64,000 nucleotides of DNA, from contig NZ_FNFH01000005.1 in the NCBI RefSeq assembly GCF_900100355.1, positions 62,001-126,000 of the forward strand. Reading direction: 5' to 3'. The notes beneath the pieces are model-generated. The model saw only the letters and a list, made by a program, of their open reading frames with translations, ran no database searches and was not told the origin of the DNA. This stretch comes from Microbulbifer yueqingensis (GTDB lineage Bacteria; Pseudomonadota; Gammaproteobacteria; Pseudomonadales; Cellvibrionaceae). The position numbers and the translations under genes are program-made. Below, one piece after another: positions 44,857 through 54,332 of this stretch (positions within the stretch are counted from its first letter, which is position 1; each line of letters opens with the position of its first letter).

Positions 44857-46071
44857 TCAGAGGGTGGCGAGGCTTGCCAGTAGCGTGAGTAGCACCCCGG
44901 CGCCCAGCAGGCCGCTGTAGAGCACGCCGATTACCACATATTTGCACACCGTGAGCGGCCAGCCCTGGCCGTAGACCCGCTTCTGCATCAGCAGCAGGTA
45001 AACCGGCATCCAGAGTACCAGCGCGGTTGACAGCCATCCGGCCGTATTCGATGCCAGAGGGACACTCGCCGCCAGCGAGACCTCGAGAGAGGACAGCAAG
45101 GTCAAAAGTATCAATCCCAGAAACAGGAACGCGTGACTGTGAAGTGCTACGATGACGTGTTCCATATACAGCCAGCGTCGGTATATGTAGAGCAGCCACA
45201 GCAGTAGCGAGAAAACCGGCAGCAGCACGATCAACACTGGTGGGATATTGCGTAAGAAGGCATCCTTCAACCGGTCGGGACGCTCCAGCGCCACCTTGAA
45301 ATTTGCATTCATCCGGTCCACTTTTTGTTCCAGCCATTCCTGCGCGGGCCATCCCTCGAAGGTCACATCGGAGTGAACCTCTTTGTCACAACTTCCGTCC
45401 CGGTCGCAGGTTGGCTGCAGGGCTGGCTCAAGGCTCGTCCATTTCACCGGCGTGTTCTTGGGCGGCGGCTCGCCGTTCAATTCCGCAATGCGATAGGCGG
45501 CCGCCGCACTGATACTCTCGCGGGCGGTATCAAAACTGCTGGCGACCAGGCCACTGGCGGCCAACGGGTCCGCCGGGGCCTTTTCGCTCGCCTTGTCCAG
45601 CTCTGCCAGCATTTCCGCGCGCAGGTTCTCTACTTCCGTCACGGTGGCGGCCTTGCTGAAGCGCTCTTCGCTAAGTTCGGCGATCTTGATGTTGCCATCG
45701 GTATTAATGGCCAGCCGCATAAGAAATACGGCTGCAAGGGACAGGAAAATAAACAGGCGCACCGGGCTGACGTAACGCACCCGGCGGCCGGCAAAATACT
45801 CCCGCGACAGAAAGCCAGGCCGTATGAGCAACGGCCCTACGGTCCGCCACACCCTGGAATCAAGGGCGAGCAGGGTGCTGAAGAAATCACTGAGGATACC
45901 CGGCAGATGGCGGGCCAGTCCGTCACGGGACTGGCCGCAATGATAGCAGTGCGCGCCCAGCAGGGGGGTGCTGCAGTTTGCGCAGGCCGGTGATTGCTCG
46001 GCGGCCATGGGAAGCCTGTGCCTCTCGACGGTCTCTTCGCTGCTTGAGTTCGGGATTACTTCGGTTTCCAT
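44857..46071 (-). CDS. DUF3667 membrane protein, copy 1
   Basis: A 404-residue protein. A zinc ribbon CANCSTPLLGAHCYHCGQ at about 30-47, then TM1 near 105-120 (LFIFLSLAAVFLMRLA), a periplasmic loop of about 160 residues, and four TM segments from about 275 on. It is a paralogue of the next gene (same start METEV, same domain plan); the periplasmic loop diverges most. Function unknown. Confidence 0.9.
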   Translation of the reverse strand: METEVIPNSSSEETVERHRLPMAAEQSPACANCSTPLLGAHCYHCGQSRDGLARHLPGILSDFFSTLLALDSRVWRTVGPLLIRPGFLSREYFAGRRVRYVSPVRLFIFLSLAAVFLMRLAINTDGNIKIAELSEERFSKAATVTEVENLRAEMLAELDKASEKAPADPLAASGLVASSFDTARESISAAAAYRIAELNGEPPPKNTPVKWTSLEPALQPTCDRDGSCDKEVHSDVTFEGWPAQEWLEQKVDRMNANFKVALERPDRLKDAFLRNIPPVLIVLLPVFSLLLWLLYIYRRWLYMEHVIVALHSHAFLFLGLILLTLLSSLEVSLAASVPLASNTAGWLSTALVLWMPVYLLLMQKRVYGQGWPLTVCKYVVIGVLYSGLLGAGVLLTLLASLATL

Positions 46072-46178
46072 TTTTCGCTTTTACTTATCATTATTCACAA
46101 GCTTATTGCAGGCCGCCTGGCCTGTTCCCTCCTGCGCGGTATTCTTATCACACGTAGCCTTATATGACTGGTACGGGA

Positions 46179-47366
46179 TCAGAGAGAGGCGAGACTCGCC
46201 AGCACGGTGAACACCACCGCGACCACCAGCAGGTAGCTGTAGATAAGGCCGAACAGCGAGAATTTAATGATGGTGACCGGCCAGCCCTGCCCGTACACCC
46301 GCTTCTGCATCAGCAGCAGGTAGAGCGGTATCCACACCGACAGGGCAACGAATAGCCATCCGGCCAGGCTCGCCGCCAGCGGCAGGCTCCCCTCCAGCCA
46401 TTCCTCCAGCGAAGACAGCAGGGTCAGCAGGACCAGCCCCAGGAACAGGAAGGCGTGGCTGTGCAGCGCAACGATGACGTGCTCCATGTACAGCCAGCCG
46501 CGGTACAGGTAGAACAGCCATAGCAGCAGCGCGAACACCGGCAGCAACAAAATCAGCAACGTGGGGATATTGCGGAAGAAGGTGTCCTTGAAGCGGTCGG
46601 GGTTCTCCATTGCCACCTTGAGGTTGGCATTGATGGAGTCGGACTTTTCCTCCAGCCATTCCTTTGCGGGCCAGCCCTCGAAATCGACGTCGGCCACCAC
46701 CCTCGGCGTGCAGTCGTCTTCTGCTTCACAGGTCCCGAGCAGCAGGGCCTTGGGCTCGGGCTGCGCCACCGGTGCGGCCCCCTCGGGCAACGGCTCGCCG
46801 GTCAACTCTGCGATGCGCGCGTCAGCAGCGGAATTGAGCTTGTCGCTGACGGCGTCGAGAGCGCCGATGGCCAATTCATTCCCGGCATCCTGGCGCGTCC
46901 GGTCCAGCTGGGCCAGCATTTCCGTTCGCATTCGTTCCACCTCCGCCACCGTGGCGGCATCGTCGAAACGGCTCTCCTGCAGCTGGGCGCCATCGACACT
47001 GATTGCCACTCGCATCAGGAACACCGCCGCCAGGGACAGGAAGATGAACAGGCGCACCGGGCTGACGTAGCGCGCCCGGCGACCGGCGAAATACTCCCGC
47101 GACAGGAAGCCCGGTTTCGCGAACAGGGGCCCAAGGGTGCGCCACACCCTGGAATCGAGTGCCAGCAGGGTACTGAAGAAATCACTCAGGATACCGGGCA
47201 GGTGACGCACCAGGCTGTCCCGTGACTGGCCGCATTGGTAGCAGTGCGGCCCCAGTAAAGGCGTGCCGCAGTTGGCACACGCGGGCGGCTGCTCCGCAGG
47301 GACGGGCGGGCTGTGGCTTTCAGCAGCCTCTTCGCCGGTGGAGTTCGGGAGTACTTCGGTTTCCAT
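46179..47366 (-). CDS. DUF3667 membrane protein, copy 2
   Basis: A 395-residue paralogue of the previous gene. Zinc ribbon CANCGTPLLGPHCYQCGQ; DSRVWRTLGPLFAKPGFLSR is nearly identical to copy 1. The leader before each ATG also shares AATAAGTAAAAG-like sequence, so the duplication included the 5' region. The two lie 107 bp apart on the same strand. Confidence 0.9.
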   Translation of the reverse strand: METEVLPNSTGEEAAESHSPPVPAEQPPACANCGTPLLGPHCYQCGQSRDSLVRHLPGILSDFFSTLLALDSRVWRTLGPLFAKPGFLSREYFAGRRARYVSPVRLFIFLSLAAVFLMRVAISVDGAQLQESRFDDAATVAEVERMRTEMLAQLDRTRQDAGNELAIGALDAVSDKLNSAADARIAELTGEPLPEGAAPVAQPEPKALLLGTCEAEDDCTPRVVADVDFEGWPAKEWLEEKSDSINANLKVAMENPDRFKDTFFRNIPTLLILLLPVFALLLWLFYLYRGWLYMEHVIVALHSHAFLFLGLVLLTLLSSLEEWLEGSLPLAASLAGWLFVALSVWIPLYLLLMQKRVYGQGWPVTIIKFSLFGLIYSYLLVVAVVFTVLASLASL

Positions 47367-47468
47367 CTGTCTCTTTTACTTATTGTCAGTCAGGTATATC
47401 GCGTGCCAGCCGGCGCACACCCGGAAGGCCCGGGCATGCGCCTGTTACGGCAATCTTATTACAGCACT

Positions 47469-48758
47469 TCAGCAATCCTGCAGGAAGCGCGCTATGGTCC
47501 GCAGGCCGTGGCCCTTGGCGCCCTGGGCCCACTGGTCGTTGGCAGACGGCAGGTAGGAGCCGGACAGGTCAATATGCACCCAGTTCCGGCCGGTGTCGCG
47601 CACGAAGCGCGCCAGGAAAGCCGCCGCGGTGGAGGCGCCGGGACTGCCGTCGATACCCACGTTGGCGATCTCGGCAAAGCCGGAGGGGATCTGTTCCAGG
47701 TGGAAGCGCTCCAGCGGCAGGCGCCAGGCCTTCTCGTGCTCGGCGGCGGCGGCGTCCAGAACCCGCTGGGCGGTCTCGTCCTCGAAACTCATGACGGAGT
47801 TGAAGTCGCGCCCCACCGCCATCTTGGCGGCGCCGGTCAGGGTGGCCGCGTCGAGAATCCAGCGCGGTTCCTGCTCGGATGCCGCGATCAGGCCGTCCGC
47901 CAGCACCAGCCGGCCCTCGGCGTCGGTGTTGAGGATTTCCGCAGTCACGCCATTCTTGTAGCGGATGATATCCCCCAGCTTGAAGGCGTGACCGGAGATC
48001 AGGTTCTCCGCGCAGCACAGGTACAGCTTGATGCGCTTGTCGAGGCCGCGGGCGATCGCCAGGGCCAAGCCGCCACTGACCATCGCCGCGCCACCCATGT
48101 CGGACTTCATTGTCGCCATGTTGCTGGATGGCTTGATGCTGTAGCCGCCGGAGTCGAAGGTGATGCCCTTGCCTACCAGGCAGGCGTCCACCGGCGCATC
48201 GGGGTTACCGGTGGGGTTGTAGTCCAGCTGTAGCATGGCGGGCTCGCGCACACTGCCGCGCCCCACAGTGTGGATACCGGCAAAGCCTTCCTGCAGCAGG
48301 GTATCGCCGGCGATGATCTTGTAAGTGACCGCGTCCGGCGCCAGCTTCTGCAGCATGGTGGCGGCGCTCTCGGCCAGCACCCGGGGGGATACATCCTCCG
48401 GGGTGCCGTTGGTGATTTCGCGCACCCAGCGCGCGGCGGCCTCGCGGGCCTCCAGTTCCTTCAGCTGCTTGCCCGCGGCCAGGCCCCAGTCGAGGCGGTT
48501 GTCGCGCAGGGGATTGTAGTAGCCGGCCCAGAATGCCCAGCGGCTCTCCAGGTCCCAGCCGTCACCGGCCAGGGCCACTGCCGGCACGCCCATGCCGTCG
48601 AGGCGACGCGCCGCCCGCTGGGCGGCCACTACCACGCCACCGTTTGCCTCAGTGGCGTGCACCGTGGCGGTGGCACCGGAGAAACTGAGCAGGGCCTTCT
48701 CTCCCCATGCCTCCGCCGCGGCGCCCTGTTCCAGCTTGACCTGCATTACTTTCGTCAT
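47469..48758 (-). CDS. pepB: Aminopeptidase B (M17 leucyl aminopeptidase family)
   Basis: A 429-residue enzyme matching PepB in length and sequence: YNPTGNPDAPVDACLVGKGI, the metal-site Lys/Asp in KGITFDSGGYSIK, and the M17 signature NTDAEGRLVLADG. It is a cytoplasmic two-metal exopeptidase acting on N-terminal acidic and other residues. ATG at 48758 after AAGGTG; upstream frame is not conserved. Confidence 0.95.
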   Translation of the reverse strand: MTKVMQVKLEQGAAAEAWGEKALLSFSGATATVHATEANGGVVVAAQRAARRLDGMGVPAVALAGDGWDLESRWAFWAGYYNPLRDNRLDWGLAAGKQLKELEAREAAARWVREITNGTPEDVSPRVLAESAATMLQKLAPDAVTYKIIAGDTLLQEGFAGIHTVGRGSVREPAMLQLDYNPTGNPDAPVDACLVGKGITFDSGGYSIKPSSNMATMKSDMGGAAMVSGGLALAIARGLDKRIKLYLCCAENLISGHAFKLGDIIRYKNGVTAEILNTDAEGRLVLADGLIAASEQEPRWILDAATLTGAAKMAVGRDFNSVMSFEDETAQRVLDAAAAEHEKAWRLPLERFHLEQIPSGFAEIANVGIDGSPGASTAAAFLARFVRDTGRNWVHIDLSGSYLPSANDQWAQGAKGHGLRTIARFLQDC

Positions 48759-48913
48759 AGAACACCTTGTTGTGAATTGGCTTACAGTAAGTTCCATCAA
48801 TTTTGCGCAACATTCTAACAGGTGAGCGCACCGCTGACGGAGGCCTGCCCCTCGGTGGCGGACAACGCCGGGCATCGGGTTCCCACCTCCGTGATCGAAT
48901 CCAGGAAACCAGT

Positions 48914-49903
48914 ATGGCAGTCGTCTGCAACTACCACCCCGGCACCCGGGCGACGCACAAGTGCGATCGCTGCCAGCGGCATTTCTGCCTGACCTGTTTC
49001 CCCGGCGCGGCGGCTAACCCCGCGCAGTGGCGCGAGCGGACGCTGCGCTGTCCCATCTGTCGGCGCCCCCTGGCCGAGTGCGGTCCAACGCCGTTGGCCC
49101 GGGTTCTGTGGGAGCGGCTGGGGAAATTGCTGCGCAGCCTGATCCACCCGGTTCCCCTGCTGTTACTGGGCCTGGCAGTGGCAACCGGCCTGCTCCTGCC
49201 GCAACCGCACCGGTGGCTGCTGTGGCCTCTCTGCACCACGGCCCTGCTGCTGGCCGGCCTGTTCCCACTGCTCCGGCGCCGGGCTGCGCCGGCGGCAGCG
49301 TCCCCGGTGCCGCGCAAGGCACCGCGTGGACGCACGGCAGTGGCAGGGGATACCGACCGCGACGACGCACTGTCCCGGGTAAAAATCCTGACCATAGAGG
49401 GCGATTACAACGGCGCCCGGCGGGTGCTGATGGACGCGCTGCGCCAGTACCCCAACGACCCGGAGGTGAATGAGCGTTACTACCGGCTGCTGCTGGCCGC
49501 GAAAGACACCCGGTCGCTGCGCGAGCTGGCACCGCACCTGCTGGAGAAACTGGTGCGCCTGGACCGCGCCCACAAGGCCGCCAAATTTTACCTCGCCACC
49601 AATCCGCGGCCGGCCATCGACAGGTCCCACCTGCGGCACGCGCTGGCGGAGGCGCTGTTCCGCCAGCGCAAGTTCCGCGAGGCCGCGCAGCTGCTGAAAA
49701 ACCTCCACCGGGAGGACAAGCATTACCGGCGCCTAGACGCCGCCTACCTGCTGCTGGCGCGGGTGTATCTGGAGGGACTGAAAAGGCCCGGCGACGCCGC
49801 CCGCCTGCTGCAATTCCTGCACCGGCATTTTCCGCAGAGCCCGCTGGCCCGGCAGGTCCAGGCCCTACAGCAGCGCTTGGTGAACTCCCGGCAGCCCGGA
49901 TGA
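48914..49903 (+). CDS. Zinc-finger membrane protein with TPR-like domain
   Basis: A 329-residue protein. Residues 5-55 hold a B-box-like zinc finger (CNYHPGTRATHKCDRCQRHF, then CPICRRPL). Two TM segments follow (about 75-95, 100-118), then a helical TPR-like region (about 150-325: GDYNGARRVLMDALRQYPND...). ATG at 48914 after AGGAAAC. No known function; probably a membrane-bound scaffold. Confidence 0.7.
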   Translation: MAVVCNYHPGTRATHKCDRCQRHFCLTCFPGAAANPAQWRERTLRCPICRRPLAECGPTPLARVLWERLGKLLRSLIHPVPLLLLGLAVATGLLLPQPHRWLLWPLCTTALLLAGLFPLLRRRAAPAAASPVPRKAPRGRTAVAGDTDRDDALSRVKILTIEGDYNGARRVLMDALRQYPNDPEVNERYYRLLLAAKDTRSLRELAPHLLEKLVRLDRAHKAAKFYLATNPRPAIDRSHLRHALAEALFRQRKFREAAQLLKNLHREDKHYRRLDAAYLLLARVYLEGLKRPGDAARLLQFLHRHFPQSPLARQVQALQQRLVNSRQPG

Positions 49904-50083
49904 ACCAGGGGCCGGGTTAAAGGCTTCCAAGTGGGGGACAAAAAGAACTTTCAGCACGCGGGAGAAAGACTGCCCTGGGCCCGGATGAAAAGAGCCCTGA
50001 GTAGCTGGGGGATGAAGAGCCGATAGCGAACCTTTCGCGAACGGACAAGGCCTTCAGCGGGCGCCCGCAAGCTTTCTGGCAGG

Positions 50084-51502
50084 TCAGTCCGCGGCGCCGG
50101 CCGGCTGGGTCAGCCGCAGTATTTCGCGTGCGCGGACTTCCTCGCCCAATCGTCGGTAATGCTCCACCAGGGCCATCCCCAGCCGGGGCAGCAGCGGGTG
50201 CTCGACCTGCTGCCGGTTGAGCCGGTGCAGCAGGTCCTCCAGCCAGTCCCAGTTTTTTTCCCGCGCGGCACGACGGGCCAGCAACAGGCAGGCCCGGTCG
50301 GTCAGCGCCCGGGGACGGCTGGTCGCCTCGAGGTAACGGTAGTAAGCAGTGGCGATACTGCGCCCGTCCACGCCGGCCTCTTCCGCCAGCCCGAACAGGG
50401 ACAGGTTGGCACGATGATAGGCCTCGCTGTCGGGATTCACCGCATTGAGGTCGATAGCCAGCTCGATCAGTGCCACTGAATGGGGGAACTGGCGCAGCGC
50501 CGCCATGGCCGCGCGCGCGGCCTCCTCCGGGCGCCCTTCCTCGCGCAGGTGATCGATGCGCTGCAACGCGTGGCTCTCGCCGGAGGGCAGGCCAGCCTCC
50601 CCGTCTCTGCTCTCGACCGGCAGCGTATGGATGCCGCCGCGGCGGGTGACATACACCAGTGCCGCGACAAAACCGGCCACCAGGCCACCGAGGTGGGCCC
50701 AGTAGGCAATACCCGCATCGCCGTAGAGGTACCCGAAGAGCTCCTTGCCCAGCCACAGCGGCAGGACCAGCAACGCGGGGAAACTGAACTCCCCGAACAT
50801 GAACCCCAGGGTGTAGAAAAGCCGCAAACGCCGGACCCCGTACACCGCCACGAACATGCCCACCACCGCCGACACGGCGCCCGACGCGCCCACCATCGGC
50901 GCGGCGCTGCCGGGGTCCACCAGCATGTGGAGTGCGGCGGCGGCCAGGCCGCCGAGCAGGTAAAAGGCGGCGAGCCAGACACCGCCAAGCACCAGCTCCA
51001 CCGACAGGCCGAACAGGAGCAGGAACAGCATGTTGCCGATCAGGTGATCCCAGCTGCCGTGAAGGAACATATGGCCAACCAGGCCCGCCGGGTGGGGATC
51101 CGCGGGCACCAGCCCCAGCGCCAGCGTGCTGACCCGGTCGCGCAGGTCTGCGAAACGCTTGCGCTGTGCCAGCCATTCCACCTCACCCTCACTGGCGAGC
51201 TGGGGCAGCAGCCAGTGGTGGAACTCGATATTCCACAGCATCTCCCGGTAAACGAAATCCTCCCCCATGGCATCCACCTGGACGCGCCACTCGGGGTGTT
51301 CCTCGTTGACATAGATCAGGAAGCGCTGCTCTTCGAGTACCGGCAGGTCACTGGAGAAATAGTAGTTTTCCGCCTTCTGCCAGCGCTCTTCATCCCCGCC
51401 CTGGTAAAACACGAACATCAGCACGTTGATCGCGATCAGGGCAAAGCACATCAGCGGCGGCCGGCGCCAGTCGGGCTTGTTCTGGACGGGAATGATCAGC
51501 AA
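50084..51502 (-). CDS. Rhomboid intramembrane serine protease with C-terminal TPR region
   Basis: A 472-residue protein. TM1 at about 17-33, a periplasmic-sized loop, then the rhomboid core with GHMFLHGSWDHLIGNM (Asn157), catalytic Ser207 in GASGA and His270 in AHLGG. Residues 300-465 are helical repeats (TPR-like). The dyad is intact, so it should cleave membrane-embedded substrates. Long terminal extensions are unlike GlpG. Confidence 0.92.
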   Translation of the reverse strand: MLIIPVQNKPDWRRPPLMCFALIAINVLMFVFYQGGDEERWQKAENYYFSSDLPVLEEQRFLIYVNEEHPEWRVQVDAMGEDFVYREMLWNIEFHHWLLPQLASEGEVEWLAQRKRFADLRDRVSTLALGLVPADPHPAGLVGHMFLHGSWDHLIGNMLFLLLFGLSVELVLGGVWLAAFYLLGGLAAAALHMLVDPGSAAPMVGASGAVSAVVGMFVAVYGVRRLRLFYTLGFMFGEFSFPALLVLPLWLGKELFGYLYGDAGIAYWAHLGGLVAGFVAALVYVTRRGGIHTLPVESRDGEAGLPSGESHALQRIDHLREEGRPEEAARAAMAALRQFPHSVALIELAIDLNAVNPDSEAYHRANLSLFGLAEEAGVDGRSIATAYYRYLEATSRPRALTDRACLLLARRAAREKNWDWLEDLLHRLNRQQVEHPLLPRLGMALVEHYRRLGEEVRAREILRLTQPAGAAD

Positions 51503-51779
51503 AAGGTTATCCTCGCGGCGCGCCCTGTCTGGAAGGGAACTATTTACTCATTCTTGCGGCCAAATGTGGCCGGAAAGTTCCATAGGCCTCCAGCTCATAA
51601 ACTGCAGGATCGGGGCGTCGGCGTCAATTGAAAGCGAGACTGGCACGGGCGACAAGGTCACGAAGTGGCCCGGCTTCCGCCCCGGCGGCGCGTATTCCTG
51701 CTTCGCACATTAGCAAACCCGCTTGGGATATTTCACCTATTTCTTGGGACATGCCATTCATGGCACAAAGAGGGGAACA

Positions 51780-53948
51780 CTATTCCTTTTCAGGCCGCTC
51801 GAGGGGTACCCGAGGCTCCCAGCTGCGCACATGGATGTCCCGCTGCGGGAAGGGCACCTCGATACCGCGCTGGTTGAATTCGCGCAACAGTTCGAGGTTG
51901 TAGAGGGCGTAGGGGTCGTCCAGGGGCGACACCATATTGCTGTTAATCCACACCACCAGCTTGAAGTTCAGCGCGCTGTCGCCGAACTCCATCAGCCAGA
52001 CCTCGGTCTTGCGGCGCCAGTCGGTGTGGGTGATGCTGACCCGTTCGGCGGCCTCCATCGCCGCCTCGCGCACCGCATCCGGGTCCGAGCCGTAGGCCAC
52101 GCCGAACGGAATATGGATGCGGCGTACCGGATCGTCCAGGGTGTGGTTGATCACGCGCCCGGCGACGAACTCGCTGTTCGGTACCAGGATGTCAATATTG
52201 TCTCGCGTGGTGATGCGGGTGGAACGCACGTTGATATCGCGGATGCGCCCGAACACCCCCGATTCCAGCTCCACCAGGTCCCCCACCCGCAGTGGCTGCT
52301 CGAACAGCAGGATCAGGCCGGAGATGAAATTGGAAAATATCGCCTGCAGGCCGAAGCCGATACCCACCGACAGCGCGCCGGCCACCAGCGCCAGCTTGGT
52401 GGTATCCAGACCCAGCATCACCAGCGTAGCCAGCAGCGCGATACCGATGATGCTGTAGTGGAGCACCCGCCCCAGGTTGTACATGGAGGATTCGCTGGCC
52501 TTCTCCCTGGCCACCAGCCGGTTGAGGAACCTGCGCATGAGACCGGAAACCATAAAGGCGCCGATCAGCACCAGCGCGATTTTGGCGACCAGCCTCAGGG
52601 TGACGGGATTTTCGGCGATGCTGAACAGCTGGTAATTGGCCAGGTTGCGCCAGCCGCTGACCAGCTGGTTGCCCAGGTGCCCGGTGCGCTCGCGGAGGGT
52701 GGCCCACCAGCCCTTGCGCTGCTGGAACACATTCAGCTGGGCTCGCTGGTAGCGCAGGACGTCTTCCACCAGTTCATCCACACGGGTGACTGCACTGCTG
52801 ACCTGCTCAAACGCCTTCCACCAGCGGCGCATCGCGTCGCTGTCTTCCGTCACCCATCCCACTACCTGGCGCTGGCGCACGTTGAGTTCCCGCAGCGTCT
52901 TGTCCGCCAGCTCGCGTGCGTCCTCGACCAACTCGCGGCTCGCTACCAGCCTGGCTTCTTCATCTTCCGGCGCGAGCGCGCGGTTCATTGCCTGTAACTG
53001 CTCCAGCTTGCGCATTTGCAGTCGCTGCGCCATCGCCGACAGGCGCAGTTCCATTAGTTTCAGTTCCCGCTCCATGCGCAGGCTTGCGTCGGCAGAGCGG
53101 AAACGGGTCTCGGCGAGCTTGTCCTCCCGCCCGGTGATCTCCCCGATCTGCTGTTCTTTCTGCTCGATGTCCTCCTGCAGTTTCTTGCCCGCAGTGGCGC
53201 TGTAAGTGAGGGTGGCGAGCATTTGATCCAGCTGCTGCCCGGCCAGCTCGATCTTCTCCTGCCAGGTATCCACCTGCTCGCCGATGGTGGCGCGGCGCTC
53301 GATCACATCCAGGTGGCGCACCTGGGCCAGGAAAAGTTTCAGCGCGACAATCTGGGCACCGGCTTCGTCGTCGCCCTGTTCACGCATTATCACCACCTGC
53401 TGGCGCAACTCCTCGAGTGAACGGGCCAGGGTCTCGTCGAGCTTCTCGGCCTCCAGCTTCATGCTGGCCAGCTGCTGTTGCGCCCGCGCGATAATCGCGT
53501 CGGCGGCCGCCCACTGCAGGACAGTGGGGTTCTGGGGGTACTCGATCCCCGGAAGCACGCGGATTTTCTGGTATTCCCGGAACCTCTGCCAGGTGTTGTC
53601 GATATCCTCAAACGCGGTATCGATATTCTTGACGAGCTCCCGCACAGACTCGCTATCAGGTAGCTTCTCGCGCCGCTCGCGCCAGGCCTCCTCCAATTCC
53701 CCGAGCCACTGTTCCCGCTGCTCACGCGTGGCGTCAGGCCAGCCAGTCCACCAGTCGGCAGAGGGCGCATCAAATTCCGGAATGACGGGCTCGAATTCTT
53801 TCGGTTTTTTGGTCCCGGGAAGCTGCGCCAGCGCCTCACAAGCCAATAACAACAGCAACAGGAGAATGAAAATACAGGTGCGCCGGGGCGCCAGTGAAGC
53901 TCCGCCACCGGGGATGTACGGGCGAGATAAAGCGGGGTCACCCACCAT
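51780..53948 (-). CDS. Large MscS-family mechanosensitive channel
   Basis: A 722-residue protein: signal/anchor (25-42, FILLLLLLLACEALAQ), a coiled-coil periplasmic region to about 410, TM segments near 450-540, and the MscS core (GFGLQAIFSNFISGLILLFE, VELESGVFGRIRDINVRSTR). It resembles MscK/YbdG-like long channels that release osmolytes on hypo-osmotic shock. The gene is isolated. AAGG precedes the ATG. Confidence 0.92.
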   Translation of the reverse strand: MVGDPALSRPYIPGGGASLAPRRTCIFILLLLLLLACEALAQLPGTKKPKEFEPVIPEFDAPSADWWTGWPDATREQREQWLGELEEAWRERREKLPDSESVRELVKNIDTAFEDIDNTWQRFREYQKIRVLPGIEYPQNPTVLQWAAADAIIARAQQQLASMKLEAEKLDETLARSLEELRQQVVIMREQGDDEAGAQIVALKLFLAQVRHLDVIERRATIGEQVDTWQEKIELAGQQLDQMLATLTYSATAGKKLQEDIEQKEQQIGEITGREDKLAETRFRSADASLRMERELKLMELRLSAMAQRLQMRKLEQLQAMNRALAPEDEEARLVASRELVEDARELADKTLRELNVRQRQVVGWVTEDSDAMRRWWKAFEQVSSAVTRVDELVEDVLRYQRAQLNVFQQRKGWWATLRERTGHLGNQLVSGWRNLANYQLFSIAENPVTLRLVAKIALVLIGAFMVSGLMRRFLNRLVAREKASESSMYNLGRVLHYSIIGIALLATLVMLGLDTTKLALVAGALSVGIGFGLQAIFSNFISGLILLFEQPLRVGDLVELESGVFGRIRDINVRSTRITTRDNIDILVPNSEFVAGRVINHTLDDPVRRIHIPFGVAYGSDPDAVREAAMEAAERVSITHTDWRRKTEVWLMEFGDSALNFKLVVWINSNMVSPLDDPYALYNLELLREFNQRGIEVPFPQRDIHVRSWEPRVPLERPEKE

Positions 53949-54031
53949 AACCTTGTTTCAATCCATGAAGGGGCCGGGCACGAAGACATGCGTATCTGGT
54001 GCACCTGCGGGCTGGCACGCGCACTCAGTTA

Positions 54032-54259
54032 TCAGTGTAGCCGGCCCGGCTCAGGGGTAATCGCGCGCGCCGGAAGGCGGTCGCGGCTGTCCCGGTCACG
54101 TACTCGCGGTCGCGGTAGTTCGGGCGCAACGAGCGGCTCTGGGCGCACCAGGAGTTCCTGCGCACCGTAGGGCAGGCTGTCGATCCGCTGCTGGGCTATG
54201 GCTGCAGCGGCGAGGAAAAGACAGGGGGCGCAGTAAAGCAGAACGGCGGGTAACCGCAT
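54032..54259 (-). CDS. Possible small secreted protein
   Basis: 75 codons with a convincing signal peptide (MRLPAVLLYCAPCLFLAAAA) and a Pro/Arg-rich remainder. GAGGG lies 7 bp before the ATG. It sits just downstream of the RND adaptor gene on the same strand. No homology recognised; could be chance. Confidence 0.4.
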   Translation of the reverse strand: MRLPAVLLYCAPCLFLAAAAIAQQRIDSLPYGAQELLVRPEPLVAPELPRPRVRDRDSRDRLPARAITPEPGRLH

Positions 54260-54332
54260 GGCCGGCCCTCGAAATGGCTGTGTCTCTCCTCGGCCTAGAA
54301 GTTATTTCGCGCCAGCGATCCCCCGTGCCCGC

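Noticed and set aside
51723-52997. Plus-strand open frame opposite the MscS channel
   Set aside because: Shadow of the MscS gene, no ribosome site or domain.
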